A stretch of 13,439 bases of DNA from an uncultured Eubacteriales bacterium (GTDB taxonomy: Bacteria; Bacillota; Clostridia; Oscillospirales; Acutalibacteraceae): the NCBI GenBank assembly GCA_948815685.1, contig CAQJOC010000022.1, positions 1 through 13,439 on the forward strand. Direction: 5' to 3'. How positions within the stretch are numbered: position 1 is the first letter of the stretch; each line of letters opens with the position of its first letter. Below are positions 1-6,185 of the stretch, piece by piece. The position numbers were made by a program, and so were the translations under genes. Below the pieces are notes generated by a model. The model did not search any database. It was not told where the DNA came from and saw nothing but the letters and a program-made list of their open reading frames with translations.

Positions 1-261
1 CTACATATCAATCCGGACAGCTTTCCCTGAACGGCACTTACTCTCATATGGATAAATGTGGCTTTCGCTATCTTCACTATGCCCTCTATAATGCCACAAA
101 GTATGTCTGTCTTTGGGAACCGTCTTTTGCCGCCTATCTCTCTAAAAAACGAGCTGAAGGTAAACACTACAATGTTGCTATCTCTCACGCCGCCAAAAAA
201 ACTGGTTCGACTTATTTTCGCTATGGAGAAGTCTGGTGCAGTTTTCCATACATCAGCCTAA
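1..261 (+). pseudogene. IS110-type transposase, C-terminal fragment with frameshift
   Basis: This is the 3' end of a transposase gene whose start lies before the window. It begins in the frame of base 3 with YQSGQ, then HMDKCGFRYLHYALYNA, then KKRAEGKHYNVAISHAAKK. That order matches the C-terminal half of IS110-family (Transposase_20) enzymes, which carry a Ser-Gly motif, a K-R-G-x-x-x-L-R-x-A-L segment and a closing K-L-x-x-x-I-Y/F-A-M/V segment. The closing segment (KKLVRLIFAMEKSGAVFHTSA, stop at 259-261) is present but lies one frame away. The shift falls in a run of seven A at 195-201; one A fewer would restore a single frame. Family enzymes cut and rejoin DNA with a DEDD/serine-type mechanism. 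I read this copy as inactive; a programmed slip at the A-run or a sequencing error are alternatives. Base composition is less AT-rich than the surrounding DNA. Confidence 0.72.
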
Positions 262-378
262 TCATCTTCTCAATATTGATTTTTTGTGTGCCGCAAGACG
301 CTCTTTTTGTTGTACCTTTTTTTACTTTCTCACCAATCCAAAATTTTCAATTTTGGGTATTGACTTTTTATAGTTAGT
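1..378 (+). mobile_element. Right-hand end of an IS110-family insertion sequence
   Basis: The transposase fragment is followed by about 115 bases of T-rich DNA without a gene, ending near TATTGACTTTTTATAGTTAG at 358-377. IS110 elements lack clear terminal inverted repeats, so the end is placed by two indirect signs: the A/T-rich 3' flank typical of the family, and the start of an unrelated, reverse-oriented LRR-like coding scrap at about 382. The boundary is uncertain by perhaps 10 bases. The left end is outside the window. Confidence 0.5.
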
Positions 379-381
379 CTA

Positions 382-505
382 CCTATATCCTTAACACCAT
401 TAGGAATTGTAAACTTTGAGAATGCACAACGCTGAAAAATCCACGATGGGAGTGAAGACAACTCTCAATTTCCTTACTGTTTAAAGTTATTACTTTGGGA
501 TATTT
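382..505 (-). pseudogene. Decayed fragment of a BspA-like LRR gene
   Basis: On the minus strand, bases 430-382 read CAFSKFTIPNGVKDIG, the repeat signature of LRR_5/BspA proteins (C-A-F-x-x-x-x-x-I-P-x-G-V-x-x-I-G). Further upstream, in another frame, 500-430 reads ERVVFTPIVDFSAL, resembling the start of the preceding repeat and close to the LEQVVFPTS stretch in the intact LRR gene at 2698-3999. At least one frameshift separates the halves and no start is visible. The fragment stops abruptly beside the IS110 end. I infer that an LRR gene was interrupted by the insertion and then eroded. The match is short, so chance similarity cannot be excluded. Confidence 0.45.
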
Positions 506-540
506 TAAATCAGAACAGCTATATTATTCTTAAAATAAAT

Positions 541-605
541 TACGTTTTATAGCTCAAAGATACAATGATTCTTACTCTAAAGTTTTCTGAGTGAACAGGC
601 TCTAA
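541..605. repeat. R1 repeat, solitary right end
   Basis: These 65 bases align without gaps to 5669-5733, the right end of the complete R1 element, at about 46 of 65 positions by eye. The outermost 15 bases, GTGAACAGGCTCTAA, are identical. No matching left end is visible within the roughly 170 bases to the left, so this is a truncated or strongly decayed copy. It sits just upstream of the promoter of the lipoprotein gene. Confidence 0.6.
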
Positions 606-644
606 CGTGTAATTGCTTTTAATAAAAAATTAATTTTTAAAACA

Positions 645-673
645 TTGAAACAGCAAGAAACATATATTATAAT
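645..673 (+). promoter_or_regulatory. Sigma-A type promoter of the lipoprotein gene
   Basis: TTGAAA at 645-650 and TATAAT at 668-673 are separated by 17 bases. Transcription would start near 680, leaving a 5' untranslated region of about 80 bases before the start codon at 761. Confidence 0.65.
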
Positions 674-760
674 ATTTTATCTATATCGAATAAATATTTG
701 TAGAATTTTAGTATTATGTGAACTGTTTTGTATGGAACCATCAAACGAAGGGTGATATTT

Positions 761-2263
761 ATGAAAAAAATAAACAAATTAGCTTTTTTGTTGATGTGTC
801 TGGGAATATCTTTATGTTTGGTTTCATGTGGCAATAAAGAGCAAGATGAATCAGATACGACTAAAAATCAAGTTACTAAAGATTATGATTTACTCATTTA
901 CAATACAGATAAAGAGATTGCAGAGTCCTTTGAAAAAATGTGTGATGATTACACTTCACGTACCGGGATAATAACTAAAGCCATTACCACACCGGAAGAT
1001 GAGGAAGCAAATACGCACCTTGGTAGTTACATGAATTCAGGAGAAGCTCCGGATATATACACTGTAAATAGTATGCAGGAACTCAATAAATGGCAATCTG
1101 CGGGAGCTGTTCTTGATTTTAGTAATGCAACCGAAACAGATTTTAAAGAAATAGTTAATAAAATTCCAGTGAGTATACGGTTAAGTTCAAACACGGTTGA
1201 TAACTTTGGATTGCCTTGTACTCTTAAAGGATACGGATATGTTGTAGATCCTAAAATGATTTCTTCTTTATTTGGAGCTGATAAATACCGTTATGTTCTT
1301 GAAGATTTAAAAAAATGTACTTATGAAGAATTTGAAAGCTTTATCAATGCTCTTGAATTTTACATCGAGAGTGGTTCCATATATGAATTTTACCTTAATG
1401 ACAACTCTTATAAATTTCTAGACAGAAGGTCTGGGCTCGCCGAAAACTTAAACGCAATTTTTGCTTTTCCTGCAGGAACACCGTCTTATACGGGATTTAA
1501 TATTCTTAATTCTGCACTTGCATACAGATTTAATTCGGCAGCAGAAGCTCATGTTGCATCAGATGAAACAATAAATTCCCTTCAAAATATTTTTTCTTCG
1601 TTCGCAAGAGCTCTTTCTCTTTTAACTTCCAGCGTCTCCACAAAAAACGGAGGAATGTCTCGAGGAATGGAAATAGTCAATAGCGTAACCAACAGTCCAA
1701 CACAAGCACTTAAAAGTTTTGTAAATGGACAAGCCTTGTTTTTAGTTGCAGATAATTCAATATATGATTCAATGTTTCTTTTAGACTCATCTTTGGCAAA
1801 CAGAGTATCCCTGCTTCCAATAAAAATTCCGGAAACAATAGGCGAAGATGTTGCCTCTAATTTAGAAGACGGCACTTATCGACAATCAATAGCAGTTTCA
1901 GTCCCTATGTATTTTGTTATCAATGCTAAGTCTGATGAAAAACATCAAAAACTTGCACAAGACTTTTTGGTTTGGTTTAAAACTTCCGAACTTGCTCAAA
2001 AATATATAATGCAAGAATTTAAATTTATTCCTTATGATTTGAAAGAGAGCAGTGCAATAGATAATCAGCTAAGCAGAAAAATGGTAGAATACGTATCTTC
2101 AAAACTTTTTTTGCCTGCTGTATGTAATGGCTTACCGGAATTTATGCCTGAAGAATTAGGAAAAGCTATAATTGACAAATACTACATTTTACCAAGCTGG
2201 TATCTTGATGAATATGAGCTTATTTCTCAAGAGGCTATTGGTATGTGGCTAAGAATGAGATAA
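761..2263 (+). CDS. Extracellular solute-binding lipoprotein (family 1-like)
   Basis: The 500-residue product has a lipoprotein signal peptide: MKK, a hydrophobic core, then the lipobox L-V-S-C with the acylated Cys at residue 23, so it should be anchored on the outer face of the membrane. The mature part looks like an ABC-importer substrate-binding protein (SBP_bac_1 type): an early beta strand (YDLLIYNT), then a G-E-A-P-D-I-Y segment and a W-x-x-x-G-A-V-L-D-F segment, the usual first-lobe pattern, often seen in sugar binders. The ligand cannot be told. I chose ATG 761 over the in-frame ATG at 728 because AAGGGTGAT lies 5 bases upstream and the signal peptide then starts normally. No permease or ATPase gene is adjacent, so its transporter, if any, is elsewhere, or it works as a stand-alone surface binder. 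The gene is monocistronic and convergent with the LRR gene downstream. Confidence 0.8.
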   Translation: MKKINKLAFLLMCLGISLCLVSCGNKEQDESDTTKNQVTKDYDLLIYNTDKEIAESFEKMCDDYTSRTGIITKAITTPEDEEANTHLGSYMNSGEAPDIYTVNSMQELNKWQSAGAVLDFSNATETDFKEIVNKIPVSIRLSSNTVDNFGLPCTLKGYGYVVDPKMISSLFGADKYRYVLEDLKKCTYEEFESFINALEFYIESGSIYEFYLNDNSYKFLDRRSGLAENLNAIFAFPAGTPSYTGFNILNSALAYRFNSAAEAHVASDETINSLQNIFSSFARALSLLTSSVSTKNGGMSRGMEIVNSVTNSPTQALKSFVNGQALFLVADNSIYDSMFLLDSSLANRVSLLPIKIPETIGEDVASNLEDGTYRQSIAVSVPMYFVINAKSDEKHQKLAQDFLVWFKTSELAQKYIMQEFKFIPYDLKESSAIDNQLSRKMVEYVSSKLFLPAVCNGLPEFMPEELGKAIIDKYYILPSWYLDEYELISQEAIGMWLRMR

Positions 2264-2593
2264 ACAATTTTATTTATTTTTATAATTGAATAATTTTGAA
2301 AATGTCAAATTATAAAGATTAAAATATCTTATCTTAACTTTCTTTATATATTTTGTCAAACAACAAAAATAAATCCAAAAAATGCTAAAGATGAAATTAA
2401 ATAAATGTTAAAATTTTCTTTTAATTTACCAAGAAACAGCTTTTGATGTTTGCAATTTTTTATGTTACAAAATATCTGTTTATCTTACAGGCTTACTTTA
2501 TTATATAGTAATTGCAGTTAAAAAAGATGAAAGCTATGTTCGTGAATAACAAGTCAAATAATAAATACTAGGTCGTTCGTTCATCATTCTGTC
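2264..2593. other. Intergenic stretch without a recognisable gene
   Basis: This is very AT-rich DNA downstream of the lipoprotein gene. I see no convincing ORF with a ribosome binding site, no RNA gene, and no match to either repeat family of this window. Confidence 0.6.
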
Positions 2594-2622
2594 GTATATG
2601 CCTATCTTAGGAATACATATAC
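2594..2622. terminator. Hairpin between convergent genes, possible terminator
   Basis: GTATATG CCTA at 2594-2604 pairs with TAGG ... CATATAC at 2608-2622, giving 11 base pairs with a 3-base loop and a 4-base bulge. It is followed on the plus strand by CTGTTTTAA. A second, weaker A/T hairpin lies at 2655-2674 (AAAAAC / GTTTTT). Both lie between convergent genes, where bidirectional termination is expected. The stems are AT-rich and the first is 330 bases past the lipoprotein stop, so the role is tentative. Confidence 0.35.
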
Positions 2623-2697
2623 CTGTTTTAACTGCGTTTATATATTACTTTACTAAAAACATCATTCGGTTTTTAATTTAACCATATAGAGCTATAT

Positions 2698-3999
2698 TTA
2701 TGGTGCAGTCTTAACACAGGCAGGTTCTGAATAAATAAATTTCGTGCTAGTCAAAATTTTTTTGTCAAAACTATTAGATAAAAATGGCTTTATAGATTCA
2801 TCTTTGTCAAAAGCAAATTCAGAGAAAGTACATTTAAGGGGAATTTTAAGGAGGCCATCTTGTACTTTTTTAAAGGCCAATTGACTTATATATTCTATAT
2901 GCCACCCAGCATCATCTATTTTTATTCCTCTGTTTGGGGCATCTACTGCAAGGGCCTTATCCCCAATAAAGCGCAAATTACAGAAACCATTTTCATCTTT
3001 ACCGAACTCCAGACAATTGACATTGTCGCAACCGAAAAAGCAAAAATTATCAATATGTACGCAGGCAGGCGGTATGATAATATTTTTAATTTTCGAATAC
3101 GCGAAGGCAGCTTTTCCAAAAACAGTTGCGGAAGGTAACTCTGTTTCACTAAGATTACAGTGGGCGAAAGCTTCATCATCTATTAAAGTTAAAGAGGATG
3201 TTGGAAATACAACTTGTTCAAGATTTTCACAATCTTTAAAGCAGCCTTTTCCAATTTTAGTGCATTTTTCAGGAAGAATAACACATTTTACATTGTTGTT
3301 GCCGTTACAAAGATTTTCAGGTAAATTAGTTATGTTATCAGAAAATTTAATTTTTTCAAAATTACAATTTTGAAAAGTTCCAGGATCTATTGAAGTGAAA
3401 TTATTAGGTATAATAATAGTGCCACCAGCAGGTCCTTTAGGTGCATATTTTGGGTCCAAAGCAATAGTATTAATTAAAGGAGCTGTAAATGTCGTCCCAT
3501 ATCTTTCATCCCATGTAAATTTATAATATTTATTAACTTTAATATCTCCAATTTGATTAGTCCCAGATGCATTTTCAAAACGGCAATCAGGATGAATGAA
3601 TATATTGTCTATCTTTCTGTTTTTAATGGTATTGTTCTTTATTTCTTCCTCATTATTCCCAAAAATATTAGCGTTTAAATTTTTTATAGTACCAGGAAGA
3701 ACAACTACTTTTACATTTGCTGGCAAGTTTGCTAAAGTTCCCGGTGCTAAAGATGTAACTCCATACGGAACATATAATACACCGTAGCCATCAACGAAAT
3801 AAAAGTATTTTGGATTTAAAAAAATAATCTCTATTCCACTCGAATCAAGTTCTCCACTAAATTCCTCTTTCGGACCTATTGCATACACTTTGTTTATGTC
3901 TTTGTTAAAATATTGCATTGTTGTAGGCAGTATAGCCCCTAAAATCGCTATTGAAACTAATTTACTCATAAAGCGAATTTTTGTTTTTTTATTGTTCAT
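2698..3999 (-). CDS. Secreted BspA-like leucine-rich repeat (LRR_5) protein 1
   Basis: The 433-residue product has an N-terminal signal peptide (basic start, hydrophobic stretch around residues 11-25, likely cleavage after V-Y-A near residue 40). The rest consists of imperfect LRR_5/BspA repeats with hallmarks such as I-I-I-P-N-x-F-T-S-I-D-P-G-T-F, C-F-K-D-C-E-N-L and I-I-I-P-P-A-C-V-H-I-D. These repeats form curved solenoids that usually bind proteins or glycans outside the cell. No LPxTG, S-layer or dockerin module is seen, so attachment is unknown. I start at ATG 3999 because AAAGGA lies 8 bases upstream; two earlier in-frame ATGs (4029, 4017) have no such site. Many Cys residues for an exported protein are notable. 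The gene has its own promoter at 4063-4091 and is related to the LRR gene at 10215-11237 and the scrap at 382-505. Its ligand is unknown. Confidence 0.82.
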   Translation of the reverse strand: MNNKKTKIRFMSKLVSIAILGAILPTTMQYFNKDINKVYAIGPKEEFSGELDSSGIEIIFLNPKYFYFVDGYGVLYVPYGVTSLAPGTLANLPANVKVVVLPGTIKNLNANIFGNNEEEIKNNTIKNRKIDNIFIHPDCRFENASGTNQIGDIKVNKYYKFTWDERYGTTFTAPLINTIALDPKYAPKGPAGGTIIIPNNFTSIDPGTFQNCNFEKIKFSDNITNLPENLCNGNNNVKCVILPEKCTKIGKGCFKDCENLEQVVFPTSSLTLIDDEAFAHCNLSETELPSATVFGKAAFAYSKIKNIIIPPACVHIDNFCFFGCDNVNCLEFGKDENGFCNLRFIGDKALAVDAPNRGIKIDDAGWHIEYISQLAFKKVQDGLLKIPLKCTFSEFAFDKDESIKPFLSNSFDKKILTSTKFIYSEPACVKTAP

Positions 4000-4062
4000 A
4001 TTAAGTTTTCCTTTCATATTATAGTTCATAATATATGATTTAACCGGTCAATCGTGAACTTA

Positions 4063-4091
4063 ATTTTAACTCGAAAATAATAATTTGTCAA
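4063..4091 (-). promoter_or_regulatory. Promoter of LRR gene 1
   Basis: Read on the minus strand, TTGACA (4091-4086), 17 bases, then TAAAAT (4068-4063). The -35 box is perfect. The upstream DNA is A/T-rich, like an UP element, and the R2 repeat begins only about 12 bases beyond it. The untranslated leader would be about 55 bases. Confidence 0.65.
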
Positions 4092-4106
4092 CATTTATTT
4101 TTTTAA

Positions 4107-4280
4107 GGAAATACCTCACAAAAGTTATATAGCAACAATGCCTCGTTAGATTTTTAAACAAATTGAATGATAAATTCATATAAATATTTATTAATCGCCC
4201 AAATATTTGTTGTTATATAACAACAAATGTGCCTACAAATCTTATTTAAAGTTTATAGATATCTTTTGTGCGATGTTTCC
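4107..4280. repeat. R2 MITE-like element, copy 1 (TTAA-flanked)
   Basis: This 174-base non-coding element is flanked on both sides by TTAA (4103-4106 and 4281-4284), consistent with a 4-base target duplication. Its ends are imperfect inverted repeats: GGAAATACCTCACAAAAG on the left and, read inward from the right, GGAAACATCGCACAAAAG, with similarity continuing for about 25 bases. A second copy in the same orientation lies at 6011-6185: about 49 of the first 55 bases and 42 of the last 49 agree by eye. GGNAATACC-type ends with a YTAR-like target suggest an IS5-related transposase acting in trans; that assignment is inference. The centre holds a perfect 24-base palindrome (4205-4228) absent from copy 2. 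Confidence 0.72.
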
Positions 4281-4424
4281 TTAAGAATATGGAGTATAAG
4301 GGCAAATTATAAACAACGTAACTGTTTAAATTTTTATAAACATATGTTTATTGTATAAATTAAAAAAGACTGTATTTATATACAAATTTTTTAAAAATTT
4401 TAGAACATACCCTCATTATTGCAC

Positions 4425-4454
4425 TTGAGATTATGCTTGCTTTTATTATATAAT
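4425..4454 (+). promoter_or_regulatory. Promoter of the deaminase/FUSC pair
   Basis: TTGAGA at 4425-4430 and a perfect TATAAT at 4449-4454, spacing 18 bases. It would serve the two genes at 4490-5521 with a leader of about 30 bases. Confidence 0.55.
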
Positions 4455-4489
4455 TATATATCATTCATTAATGAGGTGAATTTTACCAA

Positions 4490-4978
4490 GTGGTAAGAGT
4501 AGACAAAGAAAACTACTATCTGGATGTCGCAGAAATTGTTTTAGAGCGTGGCACGTGTTTGAGAAGAAATTTCGGCGCCGTTATAGTAAATAATGACCAA
4601 ATAATTTCATCAGGATATACCGGAGCTCCCAGAGGAAGAAAAAATTGCATTGATATAGGGAAATGCATAAGAAAAGAGTTAAATATCCCTCGTGGAGAAC
4701 GATACGAACTTTGCAGGTCAGTACATGCCGAAGCGAACGCAATTATTCACGCATGTAGAGAAGGAATGATTGGAGCTCGGCTTTATTTAGTAGGCAAAGA
4801 AGTATCTGATGGGGAATATGTCAAAAATACATCTTCATGCTCTATGTGTAAAAGGCTTGTGATAAACTCAGGAATTGATACTGTTGTAATTAGACTAGAT
4901 AAAGAAAAGTATAAAGAAGTCTCAACGAATATTTGGATAAAAGAAGATGAATTTATTACTAAACAAGGTGGATATTAA
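4490..4978 (+). CDS. Deoxycytidylate (dCMP) deaminase-family protein
   Basis: The 162-residue product is a zinc-dependent cytidine/dCMP deaminase-fold enzyme. The zinc and proton-shuttle motif H-A-E-A-N-A-I-I is at residues 79-86 (His79 ligand, Glu81 catalytic), and the second zinc motif is S-S-C-S-M-C (Cys117, Cys120). The N-terminal G-A-V-I-V ... S-S-G-Y-T-G-A-P-R-G stretch is typical of dCMP deaminases (ComEB/Dcd type), which convert dCMP to dUMP for thymidylate supply. Most relatives have Pro before the first Cys of C-x-x-C; here it is Ser. The start is a GTG at 4490: the only in-frame codons between it and a stop at 4472 are not initiators, and AGGTGA sits 10 bases upstream, slightly far. 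The next gene follows after 33 bases, so the two are probably cotranscribed. The exact nucleotide substrate is inferred. Confidence 0.83.
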   Translation: MVRVDKENYYLDVAEIVLERGTCLRRNFGAVIVNNDQIISSGYTGAPRGRKNCIDIGKCIRKELNIPRGERYELCRSVHAEANAIIHACREGMIGARLYLVGKEVSDGEYVKNTSSCSMCKRLVINSGIDTVVIRLDKEKYKEVSTNIWIKEDEFITKQGGY

Positions 4979-5011
4979 ACTTTTACAAATTAATCTTTTG
5001 GGTGAAATGCT

Positions 5012-5521
5012 ATGACTATAAATAAACACTATAAAATAGGACTTCGTGCAATGAAAACAGCTGTTGCTGTATTTTTTTGTGCCCTTATTTCTACAATTTG
5101 TAAAAGAGAAGATATATTTTGTGCATCAATAGCAACGGTTATCTGTATGGAACAGACCTATAAAAGAACAATAGAAACCGGAATAAATAGGTTTATAGGA
5201 ACCTTAATAGGCGGGGTCATCGGATATATAGCTCTGGAATTATCTGAATATATTCCATATTACGAATGGATAAGGATATTTATTTTGCCATTTTGCATAA
5301 TATCCGTTATTTATATTTGTAACCTTATTAATAGAAAATCTGCTGTTTCTATCAGCTGTGTTGTTGTTTTAGTAATAATTGCTAGACTTGGAGACCCTAT
5401 GAGCAGTACTTTTATATACGTTATATTTAGAATGATGGATACATTGATTGGGATATTAGTTGCTATGTTAGTGAATAGATTTATGTTTGGTGGAATAAAG
5501 AAAGAAACTGAGTATAAATAA
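5012..5521 (+). CDS. Short FUSC/aromatic acid exporter (ArAE)-type membrane protein
   Basis: The 169-residue product is almost entirely hydrophobic, with roughly five to six membrane spans (about residues 12-28, 34-46, 62-78, 88-104, 110-126, 136-155). The opening (I-G-L-R-x-x-K-T-A-V-A-V-F), the R-E-D-x-F-x-A-S-I-A-T-V-I-C-M-x-x-T segment and the G-x-x-R-F-I-G-T-L-I-G-G segment are characteristic of the ArAE/FUSC N-terminal membrane domain (YqjA-like). Full-length relatives carry an additional C-terminal cytoplasmic domain and are about twice as long; here the protein stops after the membrane part. GGGTGA lies 6 bases before ATG 5012. The family is thought to export aromatic or other small organic compounds; the actual substrate is unknown. 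It probably shares an operon with the deaminase upstream, although no functional link is obvious. Confidence 0.75.
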   Translation: MTINKHYKIGLRAMKTAVAVFFCALISTICKREDIFCASIATVICMEQTYKRTIETGINRFIGTLIGGVIGYIALELSEYIPYYEWIRIFILPFCIISVIYICNLINRKSAVSISCVVVLVIIARLGDPMSSTFIYVIFRMMDTLIGILVAMLVNRFMFGGIKKETEYK

Positions 5522-5559
5522 TAAATTAGGTTTTCTATATTTTTATACCTTTTTTATTA

Positions 5560-5730
5560 GGGCCTGTTCACACGAAGTTTTTTGGAATAAAATTCAGCTT
5601 GTTTTTAAAAAATATAATCTAAATCGCACAATGGATTTAAAAATTCAATGGCTATTTTTGGAGCAAAGTACGTTTTGTATCCCAAAAAGCATAATAATTT
5701 TATTGTGAAATTTTTCGTGTGAACAGGCTC
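5560..5730. repeat. R1 MITE-like element, complete copy
   Basis: This 171-base non-coding element has 17-base terminal inverted repeats: GGGCCTGTTCACACGAA at 5560-5576 and, on the opposite strand, GAGCCTGTTCACACGAA from 5730 to 5714 (16 of 17 match). Weaker symmetry continues inward, including AATAAAATT on both sides. It is flanked by TTA and TAA, which may be a mutated 3-base target duplication or part of the ends. GAGCCTGTTC ends recall IS5-superfamily (IS427/IS1031-like) elements, so a non-autonomous derivative mobilised in trans is plausible. A related right end lies at 541-605. No ORF of useful size lies inside. Confidence 0.7.
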
Positions 5731-5733
5731 TAA

Positions 5734-6010
5734 AACTGACATAGGAGATTATCTTAAACCGAAGTAGCTATAATACGAATAAAAGGTTAAGATACATAAG
5801 TAAAAATAAAGCTAATACGATTATTCATCCCAAATCTAAGCGTAAAGTCAAGAAAAAATCGATCCCCCACATACAAGGATCCCCATTCGGTTGAATGTTT
5901 ATTTCAAAAACCTAAGTGATTCAGGAGAATTTTCGTAAAATTTGAAAAAACAGGTTTTTCTTTTCCTGCCTCTCTTTATCCCACATCTGCTACGATTTGC
6001 TTAAAATAAA
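5734..6010. other. Gene-free spacer between R1 and R2 copies
   Basis: There is no intact gene here. On the minus strand a broken stretch around 5935-5830 reads IQPNGDPCMWGIDFF without a start, which might be decayed coding DNA, but I do not recognise it. There is also a short inverted repeat around 5949-5976, with runs of A and T and two copies of the CCTG/CAGG type. Confidence 0.3.
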
Positions 6011-6185
6011 GGGAACTCCTCACAAAAATTATATAGTAACAATGCCTCGTTAAATTTTTAAACAATTTATACAATATAATTTATGCCAACATTTATTGAT
6101 TGTTAAGAATTTTATTGATATGTGATTAATAATATACCTATAAATCTTATTTAAACTTTATAAATATCTCTTATGCGGTGTTTAC
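6011..6185. repeat. R2 MITE-like element, copy 2
   Basis: This 175-base relative of 4107-4280 has the same orientation. Its left end, GGGAACTCCTCACAAAAATT, and right end, ATATCTCTTATGCGGTGTTTAC, are clearly homologous to copy 1, while the centre is diverged and lacks the palindrome. The flanking TTAA has decayed. The last base of the element is the first base of the CTA that encodes the stop codon (minus strand) of the hydrolase gene, so the element directly abuts that gene's 3' end. Confidence 0.7.

Noticed and set aside
48..377. 109-codon open frame covering the left edge.
   Set aside because: Only its first 50 or so codons are IS110-like; after the 7-A run the homologous sequence moves to another frame, so the tail is not a real protein.
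728..760. Upstream ATG of the lipoprotein gene.
   Set aside because: It has no binding site and would add 11 residues before a normal lipoprotein signal peptide, whereas ATG 761 has a well-placed site.
1582..1875. Minus-strand open frame of 97 codons.
   Set aside because: It lies wholly inside the lipoprotein gene in antisense, with no binding site or recognisable domain.
2860..3787. Several open frames of 60 to 118 codons on both strands.
   Set aside because: They are antisense or alternative-frame shadows of LRR gene 1.
5830..5940. Minus-strand translation IQPNGDPCMWGIDFF as a transposase or protein remnant.
   Set aside because: It has stops on both sides, no start and no family I can name; too little to call a pseudogene.
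4107..6185. R2 pair as a two-unit CRISPR or phage attachment arrangement.
   Set aside because: Units are 175 bases long, about 1.9 kb apart, with inverted ends and TTAA flanks, which fits a transposable repeat and not CRISPR or att sites.
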